Shown: one piece after another, positions 33,180 through 45,646 of the stretch | Layout of the letters: each line of letters starts with the position of its first letter | Position numbering within the stretch: the stretch's first letter is position 1 | Assembly (NCBI GenBank): GCA_033063855.1 | Contig: CP093830.1 | Coordinates: 15,376,854 to 15,440,853, forward strand | DNA length: 64,000 nt | Source of the DNA: Smittia aterrima | Taxonomy: Eukaryota > Arthropoda > Insecta > Diptera > Chironomidae | Direction: 5' to 3' | The notes under the pieces: generated by a model | Seen by the model: the letters and a program-made list of their open reading frames with translations, nothing else | Database searches by the model: none | What the model was told of the DNA's origin: nothing | Program-made: the position numbers and the translations under genes

Positions 33180-35553
33180 AAGTTATGGCTTTAAAAACCT
33201 CTTTATCGTTCATTTTGCTCAAATTCAATACAAATGAGCTCGTTGTTATTCAAATTTTTCGTTTCCGAGCAAAAAAATTTTTTTTTGGTTATCAACTTTT
33301 TCCTTTCTGAGCAAAAAAAAATTTTTTCAAAACCAAAGTTATGGCTTTAAAAACCTCTTTATCGTTCATTTTGCTCAAATTCAATACAAATGAGCTCGTT
33401 GTTATTCAAATTTTTCGTTTCCGAGCAAAAAAATATTTTTTGGTTTTCAACTTTTTCCTTTCTGAGCAAAACAAAAATTTTCAAAACCAAAGTTATGGCT
33501 TTAAAAACCTCTTTATCGTTCATTTTGCTCAAATTCAATACAAATGAGCTCGTTGTTATTCAAATTTTTCGTTTCCGAGCAAAAAAATTTTTTTTTGATT
33601 ATCAACTTTTTCCTTTCTAAACAAAAAAAAATTTTTTCAAAACCAAATTTATGGCTTTAAAAACCTCTTTATCGTTTATTTTGCTCAAATTCAATACAAA
33701 TGAGCTCGTTGTTATTCAAATTTTTCGTTTCCGAGCACAAAATTTTTTTTTTGGTTTTCAACTTTTTCCTTTCTGAGCAAAAAAAAAATTTTCAAAACCA
33801 AAGTTATGGCTTTAAAAACTTCTTTATCGTTCATTTTGCTAAAATTCAATACAAATGAGCTCGGTATTAATCAAATTTTTCGTTTCCGAGCAAAAAAATT
33901 TTTTTTTGGTTTTCACCTTTTTGCTTCCTGAGCAAAAAAAAAATTTTCAAAACCAAAGTTATGGCTTTAAAAACTTCTTTATCGTTCATTTTGCTCAAAT
34001 TCAATACAAATGAGCTCGTTGTTATTCAAATTTTTCGTTTTCGAGCAAAAAAATTTTTTTTTGGTTTTCAACTTTTTCCTTTCTGAGCAAAAAAAAAATT
34101 TTTCAAAACCAAAGTTATGGCTTTAAAAACCTCTTTATCGTTTATTTTGCTCAAATTCAATACAAATGAGCTCGTTGTTAATCAAATTTTTCGTTTCCGA
34201 GCAAAAAAATTTTTTTTTGGTTTTCAACTTTTTCCTTTCTGAGCAAAACAAAAATTTTCAAAACCAAAGTTATGGCTTTAAAAAACCTCTTTATCGTTCA
34301 TTTCGCTCAAATTCAATACAAATGAGCTCGTTGTTAAAACCAAAGTTATGGCTTTAAAAACTTCTTTATCGTTCATTTTGCTAAAATTCAATACAAATGA
34401 GCTCGTTGTTAATCAAATTTTTCGTTTCCGAGCAAAAAACTTTTTTTTTGGTTTTCAACTTTTTCCTTTCTGAGCAAAACAAAAATTTTCAAAACCAAAG
34501 TTATGGCTTTAAAAATTTCTTTATCGTTCATTTTGCTCAAATTCAATACAAATGAGCTCGTTGTTAATCAAAATTTTCGTTTCCGAGCAAAAAAATTTTT
34601 TTTCGGTTTTCAACTTTTTCCTTTCTGAGCAAAAAAAATTTTTTCAAAACCAAAGTTATGGCTTTAAAAACTTCTTTATCGTTCATTTTGCTCAAATTCA
34701 ATACAAATGAGCTCGTTGTTATTCAAATTTTTCGTTTCCGAGCAAAAAAATTTTTTTTCGGTTTTCAACTTTTTCCTTTCTGAGCAAAAAAAATTTTTTC
34801 AAAACCAAAGTTATGGCTTTAAAAACTTCTTTATCGTTCATTTTGCTCAAATTCAATACAAATGAGCTCGTTGTTATTCAAATTTTTCGTTTTCGAGCAA
34901 AAAAATTTTTTTTTGGTTTTCAACTTTTTCCTTTCTGAGCAAAAAAAAAATTTTTCAAAACCAAAGTTATGGCTTTAAAAACCTCTTTATCGTTCATTTT
35001 GCTCAAATTCAATACAAATGAGCTCGTTGTTAATCAAATTTTTCGTTTCCGAGCAAAAAAATTTTTTTTTGGTTTTCAACTTTTTCCTTTCTGAGCAAAA
35101 CAAAAATTTTCAAAACCAAAGTTATGGCTTTAAAAACCTCTTTATCGTTCATTTTGCTCAAATTCAATACAAATGAGCTCGTTGTTAATCAAATTTTTCG
35201 TTTCCGAGCAAAAAAATTTTTTTTTGGTTTTCAACTTTTTCCTTTCTGAGCAAAAAAAAAATTTTCAAAACCAAAGTTATGGCTTTAAAAACTTCTTTAT
35301 CGTTCATTTTGCTCAAATTCAATACAAATGAGCTCGTTGTTAATCAAAATTTTCGTTTCCGAGCAAAAAAATTTTTTTTCGGTTTTCAACTTTTTCCTTT
35401 CTGAGCAAAAATAAAAATTTTCAAAACCAAAGTTATGGCTTTAAAAACCTCTTTATCGTTCATTTTGCTCAAATTCAATACAAATGAGCTCGTTGTTATT
35501 CAAATTTTTCGTTTCCGAGCAAAAAAATTTTTTTTTGGTTTTCAACTTTTTCC
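33180..35553 (+). repeat. 155-bp satellite array, block 1 (about 15 monomers)
   Basis: Tandem copies of a roughly 155-bp AT-rich unit. Landmarks of the unit in order are AAAGTTATGGCTTTAAAAAC, TTTATCGTTCATTTTG, AATACAAATGAGCTCGTTG, TTTTTCGTTTCCGAGC, an A7T9 tract, GGTTTTCAACTTTTTCC, TTTCTGAGC and another A/T tract. This block is the most diverged: GTTATTCAAA alternates with GTTAATCAAA, CTTCTTTA with CCTCTTTA, and TGCTAAAATTC also occurs. All monomers carry TGCTC or TGCTA and none TGCCC. Short open frames here are periodic products of the monomer and not genes. Confidence 0.97.
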
Positions 35554-36115
35554 CAAGGGGAAAGTAACATCGAAAAAAAATGTTCATCGAAAAAAAAATT
35601 TCTATCATAGAAAAAAAATTTTCGATTGTTTTTTTCGACTTTTGAAATTTTTTCGATGATTTGCGGAGGCTGTTTGATTCATGCCTTGATCACATATGAA
35701 GACGGATAGATCTATGCTTGGAAGTATATCTATTCAACAGTGAGTCTCAATAAAGGATAAGAAACGTTTTTCAAAACCAATAGTTATTTGGTTTTAGTTT
35801 CGTCACCACAGAACGATTTCTGAAGGTCTCTAAAATTTCTCTGTATGGCCGACAAATGAGCTCCCTTACTCAAGCAAGTTGTTTCGTACTCCGAGCAGAA
35901 AAATTTTACTATGAGAGTTTTTCCTTTCTGAGCAAAGAAAAGATCTTTAATAAAAATTATAATTGAAAGTAGTTTGTACACTAATATCGTTCATATATTG
36001 ATCCAGACTGCACAGAAGAAGTCATTGAGATGAAGAAATCATCAATTTTTGTTCGTTGATAATTGGACACAATAAAACTTTCTAAAACGCTTAGCACAAG
36101 CCAAGTTTTTATTGA
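35554..36115 (+). mobile_element. TIR transposon copy 1 (left end only, satellite-patched)
   Basis: Starts with the terminal sequence CAAGGGGAAAGTAACATCG immediately after CTTTTTCC of a satellite monomer. It runs through a body with GCGGAGGCTGTTTGATTC and ends at AAGTTTTTATTGA where satellite resumes, so the right end is missing. Compared with copies 2 and 3, at least five short stretches are replaced by satellite-like sequence. It has no coding capacity. The family is non-autonomous with an apparent 8-bp target duplication, thus hAT- or P-like. Confidence 0.85.
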
Positions 36116-38320
36116 GCAAAAAAAGAATTTTTCAAAACCAAATGGCTTTAAAAACCTCTTTATCGTTCATTTTGCTCAAATTCAATACAAATGAGCTCGT
36201 TGTTTTTCAAATTTTTCGTTTCCGAGCAAAAAAATTTTTTTTTGGTTTTCAACTTTTTCCTTTCTGAGCAAAAAAAAAATTTTTCAAAACCAAAGTTATG
36301 GCTTTAAAAACCTCTTTATCGTTCATTTTGCTCAAATTCAATACAAATGAGCTCGTTGTTAATCAAATTTTTCGTTTCCGAGCAAAAAAATTTTTTTTTG
36401 GTTTTCAACTTTTTCCTTTCTGAGCAAAAAAAATTTTCAAAACCAAAGTTATGGCTTTAAAAACCTCTTTATCGTTCATTTTGCTCAAATTCAATACAAA
36501 TGAGCTCGTTGTTAATCAAATTTTTCGTTTCCGAGCAAAAAAATTTTTTTTTGGTTTTCAACTTTTTCCTTTCTGAGCAAAAAAAAAATTTTTCAAAACC
36601 AAAGTTATGGCTTTAAAAACCTCTTTATCGTTCATTTTGCTCAAATTCAATACAAATGAGCTCGTTGTTAATCAAATTTTTCGTTTCCGAGCAAAAAAAT
36701 TTTTTTTTGGTTTTCAACTTTTTCCTTTCTGAGCAAAAAAAAATTTTTCAAAACCAAAGTTATGGCTTTAAAAACCTCTTTATCGTTCATTTTGCTCAAA
36801 TTCAATACAAATGAGCTCGTTGTTAATCAAATTTTTCGTTTCCGAGCAAAAAAATTTTTTTTTGGTTTTCAACTTTTTCCTTTCTGAGCAAAAAAAAATT
36901 TTTCAAAACCAAAGTTATGGCTTTAAAAACCTCTTTATCGTTCATTTTGCTCAAATTCAATACAAATGAGCTCGTTGTTAATCAAATTTTTCGTTTCCGA
37001 GCAAAAAAATTTTTTTTTGGTTTTCAACTTTTTCCTTTCTGAGCAAAAAAAAATTTTTCAAAACCAAAGTTATGGCTTTAAAAACCTCTTTATCGTTCAT
37101 TTTGCTCAAATTCAATACAAATGAGCTCGTTGTTAATCAAATTTTTCGTTTCCGAGCAAAAAAATTTTTTTTTGGTTTTCAACTTTTTCCTTTCTGAGCA
37201 AAAAAAAATTTTTCAAAACCAAAGTTATGGCTTTAAAAACCTCTTTATCGTTCATTTTGCTCAAATTCAATACAAATGAGCTCGTTGTTAATCAAATTTT
37301 TCGTTTCCGAGCAAAAAAATTTTTTTTGGTTTTCAACTTTTTCCTTTCTGAGCAAAAAAAAAATTTTTCAAAACCAAAGTTATGGCTTTAAAAACCTCTT
37401 TATCGTTCATTTTGCTCAAATTCAATACAAATGAGCTCGTTGTTAATCAAATTTTTCGTTTCCGAGCAAAAAAATTTTTTTTTGGTTTTCAACTTTTTCC
37501 TTTCTGAGCAAAAAAAAAATTTTTCAAAACCAAAGTTATGGCTTTAAAAACCTCTTTATCGTTCATTTTGCTCAAATTCAATACAAATGAGCTCGTTGTT
37601 AATCAAATTTTTCGTTTCCGAGCAAAAAAATTTTTTTTTGGTTTTCAACTTTTTCCTTTCTGAGCAAAAAAAATTTTTCAAAACCAAAGTTATGGCTTTA
37701 AAAACCTCTTTATCGTTCATTTTGCTCAAATTCAATACAAATGAGCTCGTTGTTAATCAAATTTTTCGTTTCCGAGCAAAAAAATTTTTTTTTGGTTTTC
37801 AACTTTTTCCTTTCTGAGCAAAAAAAAATTTTTCAAAACCAAAGTTATGGCTTTAAAAACCTCTTTATCGTTCATTTTGCTCAAATTCAATACAAATGAG
37901 CTCGTTGTTATTCAAATTTTTCGTTTCCGAGCAAAAAAATTTTTTTTTGGTTTTCAACTTTTTCCTTTCTGAGCAAAAAAAAAATTTTCAAAACCAAAGT
38001 TATGGCTTTAAAAACTTCTTTATCGTTCATTTTGCTCAAATTCAATACAAATGAGCTCGTTGTTAATCAAATTTTTCGTTTCCGAGCAAAAAAATTTTTT
38101 TTGGTTTTCAACTTTTTCCTTTCTGAGCAAAAAAAATTTTTTCAAAACCAAAGTTATGGCTTTAAAAACTTCTTTATCGTTCATTTTGCTCAAATTCAAT
38201 ACAAATGAGCTCGTTGTTAATCAAATTTTTCGTTTCCGAGCAAAAAAATTTTTTTTTGGTTTTCAACTTTTTCCTTTCTGAGCAAAAAAAAAGTTTTTCA
38301 AAACCAAAGTTATGGCTTTA
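36116..38320 (+). repeat. 155-bp satellite array, block 2 (about 14 monomers)
   Basis: Same monomer and orientation as block 1, more uniform, all TGCTC type. It lies between the two partial transposon copies. The last monomer ends at GGCTTTAAAA where copy 2 begins. Confidence 0.96.
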
Positions 38321-38965
38321 AAAAAAATTTCGATGATTTTTTTCGATGATTGAAAATTTTTCGATGATTTGCGGAGGCTGTTTGATTCATGCCTTGGACA
38401 CATATGAAGACGGATAGATCTATGCTTGGAAGTATATCTATTCAACAGTGAGTCTCAATAAAGGATAAGAAACGTTTAAAAAAATAGTTATTTGGTTTTA
38501 GTTTCGTCACCACAGAACGATTTCTGAAGGTCTCTAAAATTTCTCTGTATGGCCGACATTGCTCCCTTACTCAAGCAAGTTGTTTGTACTCCGACAGAAA
38601 AATTTTACTATGAGAGTTTTAAACAATCATAAAAGAAAAGATCTTTAATAAAAATTATAATTGAAAGTAGTTTGTACACTAATATATTATATATTGATCC
38701 AGACTGCACAGAAGAAGTCATTGAGATGAAGAAATCATCAATTTTTGTTCGTTGATAATTGGACACAATAAAACTTTCTAAAACGCTTAGCACAAGCCAA
38801 GTTTTTATTGATAAAGAATGAAAACCGAATAATAAGCTATAAAATCAAATTTGCTGCCATCGAAAAAAATCATCGAAAAAAATCAGCGAAATTTTTTTTT
38901 TCTATGATAGAAAATTTTTTTTCGATGATCGAAAGGAATTTTTTTTCGATGTTACTTTCCCCTTG
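38321..38965 (+). mobile_element. TIR transposon copy 2 (right end only)
   Basis: The body matches copy 1 in the same orientation but without satellite patches, and continues to an intact right terminus GATGTTACTTTCCCCTTG. It is followed by CTTTTTCC of the satellite (38966-38973), the same 8 bp that precede copy 1. The left terminal part is missing; only repeated TTTCGATGATTTTTT motifs precede the body. A-, T- and TCGATGAT-rich subterminal repeats can fold back. Confidence 0.85.
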
Positions 38966-41900
38966 CTTTTTCCTTTCTGAGCAAAAAAAAAATTTTTCAA
39001 AACCAAAGTTATGGCTTTAAAAACCTCTTTATCGTTCATTTTGCTCAAATTCAATACAAATGAGCTCGTTGTTAATCAAATTTTTCGTTTCCGAGCAAAA
39101 AAATTTTTTTTTGGTTTTCAACTTTTTCCTTTCTGAGCAAAAAAAAATTTTTCAAAACCAAAGTTATGGCTTTAAAAACCTCTTTATCGTTCATTTTGCT
39201 CAAATTCAATACAAATGAGCTCGTTGTTAATCAAATTTTTCGTTTCCGAGCAAAAAAATTTTTTTTTGGTTTTCAACTTTTTCCTTTCTGAGCAAAAAAA
39301 AAATTTTTCAAAACCAAAGTTATGGCTTTAAAAACCTCTTTATCGTTCATTTTGCCCAAATTCAATACAAATGAGCTCGTTGTTAATCAAATTTTTCGTT
39401 TCCGAGCAAAAAAATTTTTTTTTGGTTTTCAATTTTTTCCTTTCTGAGCAAAAAAAATTTCAAAACCAAAGTTATGGCTTTAAAAACCTCTTTATCGTTC
39501 ATTTTGCTCAAATTCAATACAAATGAGCTCGTTGTTAATCAAATTTTTCGTTTCCGAGCAAAAAAATTTTTTTTTGGTTTTCAATTTTTTCCTTTCTGAG
39601 CAAAAAAAATTTCAAAACCAAAGTTATGGCTTTAAAAACCTCTTTATCGTTCATTTTGCTCAAATTCAATACAAATGAGCTCGTTGTTAATCAAATTTTT
39701 CGTTTCCGAGCAAAAAAATTTTTTTTTGGTTTTCAACTTTTTCCTTTCTGAGCAAAAAAAAATTTTTCAAAACCAAAGTTATGGCTTTAAAAACCTCTTT
39801 ATCGTTCATTTTGCTCAAATTCAATACAAATGAGCTCGTTGTTAATCAAATTTTTCGTTTCCGAGCAAAAAAATTTTTTTTTTGGTTTCAACTTTTTCCT
39901 TTCTGAGCAAAAAAAAAATTTTTCAAAACCAAAGTTATGGCTTTAAAAACCTCTTTATCGTTCATTTTGCCCAAATTCAATACAAATGAGCTCGTTGTTA
40001 ATCAAATTTTTCGTTTCCGAGCAAAAAAATTTTTTTTTTGGTTTTCAACTTTTTCCTTTCTGAGCAAAAAAAAAATTTTTCAAAACCAAAGTTATGGCTT
40101 TAAAAACCTCTTTATCGTTCATTTTGCCCAAATTCAATACAAATGAGTTGGTTGTTAATCAAATTTTTCGTTTCCGAGCAAAAAAATTTTTTTTTGGTTT
40201 TCAACTTTTTCCTTTCTGAGCAAAAAAAAATTTTTCAAAACCAAAGTTATGGCTTTAAAAACCTCTTTATCGTTCATTTTGCCCAAATTCAATACAAATG
40301 AGCTCGTTGTTAATCAAATTTTTCGTTTCCGAGCAAAAAAATTTTTTTTTGGTTTTCAACTTTTTCCTTTCTGAGCAAAAAAAAAATTTTTCAAAACCAA
40401 AGTTATGGCTTTAAAAACCTCTTTATCGTTCATTTTGCCCAAATTCAATACAAATGAGCTCGTTGTTAATCAAATTTTTCGTTTCCGAGCAAAAAAATTT
40501 TTTTTTGGTTTTCAACTTTTTCCTTTCTGAGCAAAAAAAAATTTTTCAAAACCAAAGTTATGGCTTTAAAAACCTCTTTATCGTTCATTTTGCTCAAATT
40601 CAATACAAATGAGCTCGTTGTTAATCAAATTTTTCGTTTCCGAGCAAAAAAATTTTTTTTTAATTTTCAACTTTTTCCTTTCTGAGCAAAAAAAAATTTT
40701 TCAAAACCAAAGTTATGGCTTTAAAAACCTCTTTATCGTTCATTTTGCCCAAATTCAATACAAATGAGCTCGTTGTTAATCAAATTTTTCGTTTCCGAGC
40801 AAAAAAATTTTTTTTTGGTTTTCAACTTTTTCCTTTCTGAGCAAAAAAAAATTTTTCAAAACCAAAGTTATGGCTTTAAAAACCTCTTTATCGTTCATTT
40901 TGCTCAAATTCAATACAAATGAGCTCGTTGTTAATCAAATTTTTCGTTTCCGAGCAAAAAAATTTTTTTTTGGTTTTCAACTTTTTCCTTTCTGAGAAAA
41001 AAATTTTTTTTCAAAACCAAAGTTATGGCTTTAAAAACCTCTTTATCGTTCATTTTGCTCAAATTCAATACAAATGAGCTCGTTGTTAATCAAATTTTTC
41101 GTTTCCGAGCAAAAAAATTTTTTTTTGGTTTTCAACTTTTTCCTTTCTGAGCAAAAAAAAAATTTTTCAAAACCAAAGTTATGGCTTTAAAAACCTCTTT
41201 ATCGTTCATTTTGCTCAAATTCAATACAAATGAGCTCGTTGTTAATCAAATTTTTCGTTTCCGAGCAAAAAAATTTTTTTTTGGTTTTCAACTTTTTCCT
41301 TTCTGAGCAAAAAAAAAATTTTTCAAAACCAAAGTTATGGCTTTAAAAACCTCTTTATCGTTCATTTTGCCCAAATTCAATACAAATGAGCTCGTTGTTA
41401 ATCAAATTTTTCGTTTCCGAGCAAAAAAATTTTTTTTTAATTTTCAACTTTTTCCTTTCTGAGCAAAAAAAAAATTTTTCAAAACCAAAGTTATGGCTTT
41501 AAAAACCTCTTTATCGTTCATTTTGCCCAAATTCAATACAAATGAGCTGGTTGTTAATCAAATTTTTCGTTTCCGAGCAAAAAAATTTTTTTTTGGTTTT
41601 CAACTTTTTCCTTTCTGAGCAAAAAAAAAATTTTTCAAAACCAAAGTTATGGCTTTAAAAACCTCTTTATCGTTCATTTTGCCCAAATTCAATACAAATG
41701 AGCTCGTTGTTAATCAAATTTTTCGTTTCCGAGCAAAAAAATTTTTTTTTGGTTTTCAACTTTTTCCTTTCTGAGCAAAAAAATTTTTCAAAACCAAAGT
41801 TATGGCTTTAAAAACCTCTTTATCGTTCATTTTGCCCAAATTCAATACAAATGAGCTCGTTGTTAATCAAATTTTTCGTTTCCGAGCAAAAAAATTTTTT

Positions 41901-44900
41901 TTTGGTTTTCAACTTTTTCCTTTCTGAGCGAAAAAATTTTTTTTCAAAACCAAAGTTATGGCTTTAAAAACCTCTTTATCGTTCATTTTGCTCAAATTCA
42001 ATACAAATGAGCTCGTTGTTAATCAAATTTTTCGTTTCCGAGCAAAAAAATTTTTTTTGGTTTTCAACTTTTTCCTTTCTGAGCAAAAAAAATTTTTTCA
42101 AAACCAAAGTTATGGCTTTAAAAACCTCTTTATCGTTCATTTTGCTCAAATTCAATACAAATGAGCTCGTTGTTAATCAAATTTTTCGTTTCCGAGCAAA
42201 AAAATTTTTTTTTGGTTTTTAACTTTTTCCTTTCTGAGCAAAAAAAAAATTTTTCAAAACCAAAGGTATGGCTTTAAAAATCTCTTTATCGTTCATTTTG
42301 CTCAAATTCAATACAAATGAGCTCGTTGTTAATCAAATTTTTCGTTTCCGAGCAAAAAAATTTTTTTTTGGTTTTCAACTTTTTCCTTTCTGAGCAAAAA
42401 AAAAATTTTTCAAAACCAAAGTTATGGCTTTAAAAACCTCTTTATCGTTCATTTTGCCCAAATTCAATACAAATGAGCTCGTTGTTAATCAAATTTTTCG
42501 TTTCCGAGCAAAAAAATTTTTTTTTGGTTTTCAACTTTTTCCTTTCTGAGAAAAAATTTTTTTTTCAAAACCAAAGGTATGGCTTTAAAAATCTCTTTAT
42601 CGTTCATTTTGCTCAAATTCAATACAAATGAGCTCGTTGTTAATCAAATTTTTCGTTTCCGAGCAAAAAAATTTTTTTTTGGTTTTCAACTTTTTCCTTT
42701 CTGAGCAAAAAAAATTTTTCAAAACCAAAGTTATGGCTTTAAAAACCTCTTTATCGTTCATTTTGCTCAAATTCAATACAAATGAGCTCGTTGTTAATCA
42801 AATTTTTCGTTTCCGAGCAAAAAAATTTTTTTTTGGTTTTCAACTTTTTCCTTTCTGAGCAAAAAAAAATTTTTCAAAACCAAAGTTATGGCTTTAAAAA
42901 CCTCTTTATCGTTCATTTTGCCCAAATTCAATACAAATGAGCTCGTTGTTAATCAAATTTTTCGTTTCCGAGCAAAAAAATTTTTTTTTAATTTTCAACT
43001 TTTTCCTTTCTGAGCAAAAAAAAAATTTTCAAAACCAAAGTTATGGCTTTAAAAACCTCTTTATCGTTCATTTTGCCCAAATTCAATACAAATGAGCTCG
43101 TTGTTAATCAAATTTTTCGTTTCCGAGCAAAAAAATTTTTTTTTGGTTGTCAACTTTTTCCTTTCTGAGCAAAAAAAAATTTTTCAAAACCAAAGGTATG
43201 GCTTTCAAAACCTCTTTATCGTTCATTTTGCTCAAATTCAATACAAATGAGCTCGTTGTTAATCAAATTTTTCGTTTCCGAGCAAAAAAATTTTTTTTTG
43301 GTTTTCAACTTTTTCCTTTCTGAGCAAAAAAAATTTTTCAAAACCAAAGTTATGGCTTTAAAAACCTCTTTATCGTTCATTTTGCCCAAATTCAATACAA
43401 ATGAGCTCGTTGTTAATCAAATTTTTCGTTTCCGAGCAAAAAAATTTTTTTTTGGGTTTTCAACTTTTTCCTTTCTAAGCAAAAAAAAAATTTTTCAAAA
43501 CCAAAGTTATGGCTTTAAAAACCTCTTTATCGTTCATTTTGCCCAAATTCAATACAAATGAGCTCGTTGTTAATCAAATTTTTCGTTTCCGAGCAAAAAA
43601 ATTTTTTTTTGGTTTTCAACTTTTTCCTTTCTGAGCAAAAAAAAATTTTTCAAAACCAAAGTTATGGCTTTAAAAACCTCTTTATCGTTCATTTTGCCCA
43701 AATTCAATACAAATGAGCTCGTTGTTAATCAAATTTTTCGTTTCCGAGCAAAAAAATTTTTTTTTGGTTTTCAACTTTTTCCTTTCTGAGCAAAAAAAAA
43801 TTTTTCAAAACCAAAGTTATGGCTTTAAAAACCTCTTTATCGTTCATTTTGCCCAAATTCAATACAAATGAGCTCGTTGTTAATCAAATTTTTCGTTTCC
43901 GAGCAAAAAAATTTTTTTTTGGTTTTCAACTTTTTCCTTTCTGAGCAAAAAAAAATTTTTCAAAACCAAAGGTATGGCTTTCAAAACCTCTTTATCGTTC
44001 ATTTTGCTCAAATTCAATACAAATGAGCTCGTTGTTAATCAAATTTTTCGTTTCCGAGCAAAAAAATTTTTTTTTGGTTTTCAACTTTTTCCTTTCTGAG
44101 CAAAAAAAAAATTTTTCAAAACCAAAGTTATGGCTTTAAAAACCTCTTTATCGTTCATTTTGCCCAAATTCAATACAAATGAGCTCGTTGTTAATCAAAT
44201 TTTTCGTTTCCGAGCAAAAAAATTTTTTTTGGTTTTCAACTTTTTCCTTTCTGAGCAAAAAAAAAATTTTTCAAAACCAAAGTTATGGCTTTAAAAACCT
44301 CTTTATCGTTCATTTTGCTCAAATTCAATACAAATGAGCTCGTTGTTAATCAAATTTTTCGTTTCCGAGCAAAAAAATTTTTTTTTTGTTTTCAACTTTT
44401 TCCTTTCTGAGCAAAAAAAAATTTTTCAAAACCAAAGTTATGGCTTTAAAAACCTCTTTATCGTTCATTTTGCCCAAATTCAATACAAATGAGCTCGTTG
44501 TTAATCAAATTTTTCGTTTCCGAGCAAAAAAATTTTTTTTTGGTTTTCAACTTTTTCCTTTCTGAGCAAAAAAAAATTTTTCAAAACCAAAGTTATGGCT
44601 TTAAAAACCTCTTTATCGTTCATTTTGCCCAAATTCAATACAAATGAGCTGGTTGTTAATCAAATTTTTCGTTTCCGAGCAAAAAAATTTTTTTTTGGTT
44701 TTCAACTTTTTCCTTTCTAAGCAAAAAAAAATTTTTCAAAACCAAAGTTATGGCTTTAAAAACCTCTTTATCGTTCATTTTGCCCAAATTCAATACAAAT
44801 GAGCTCGTTGTTAATCAAATTTTTCGTTTCCGAGCAAAAAAATTTTTTTTTGGTTTTCAACTTTTTCCTTTCTGAGCAAAAAAAATTTTTCAAAACCAAA

Positions 44901-45646
44901 GTTATGGCTTTAAAAACCTCTTTATCGTTCATTTTGCCCAAATTCAATACAAATGAGCTCGTTGTTAATCAAATTTTTCGTTTCCGAGCAAAAAAATTTT
45001 TTTTTGGTTTTCAACTTTTTCCTTTCTGAGCAAAAAAAAAATTTTTCAAAACCAAAGTTATGGCTTTAAAAACCTCTTTATCGTTCATTTTGCCCAAATT
45101 CAATACAAATGAGCTGGTTGTTAATCAAATTTTTCGTTTCCGAGCAAAAAAATTTTTTTTTGGTTTTCAACTTTTTCCTTTCTGAGCAAAAAAAAATTTT
45201 TTCAAAACCAAAGTTATGGCTTTAAAAACCTCTTTATCGTTCATTTTGCTCAAATTCAATACAAATGAGCTCGTTGTTAATCAAATTTTTCGTTTCCGAG
45301 CAAAAAAATTTTTTTTTGGTTTTCAACTTTTTCCTTTCTGAGCAAAAAAAAAATTTTTCAAAACCAAAGTTATGGCTTTAAAAACCTCTTTATCGTTCAT
45401 TTTGCCCAAATTCAATACAAATGAGCTCGTTGTTAATCAAATTTTTCGTTTCCGAGCAAAAAAATTTTTTTTTGGTTTTCAACTTTTTCCTTTCTGAGCA
45501 AAAAAAAAATTTTTCAAAACCAAAGTTATGGCTTTAAAAACCTCTTTATCGTTCATTTTGCCCAAATTCAATACAAATGAGCTCGTTGTTAATCAAATTT
45601 TTCGTTTCCGAGCAAAAAAATTTTTTTTCGGTTTTCAACTTTTTCC
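38966..45646 (+). repeat. 155-bp satellite array, block 3 (about 43 monomers)
   Basis: Direct-oriented monomers. The TGCCCAAATTC variant first appears at about 39351, in the third monomer, and then mixes with TGCTC. Further variants include GAGCTGG or GAGTTGG in place of GAGCTCG, TAATTTTCAAC in place of GGTTTTCAAC, and AAAGGTATGG. A-tract lengths vary from monomer to monomer. Confidence 0.97.
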
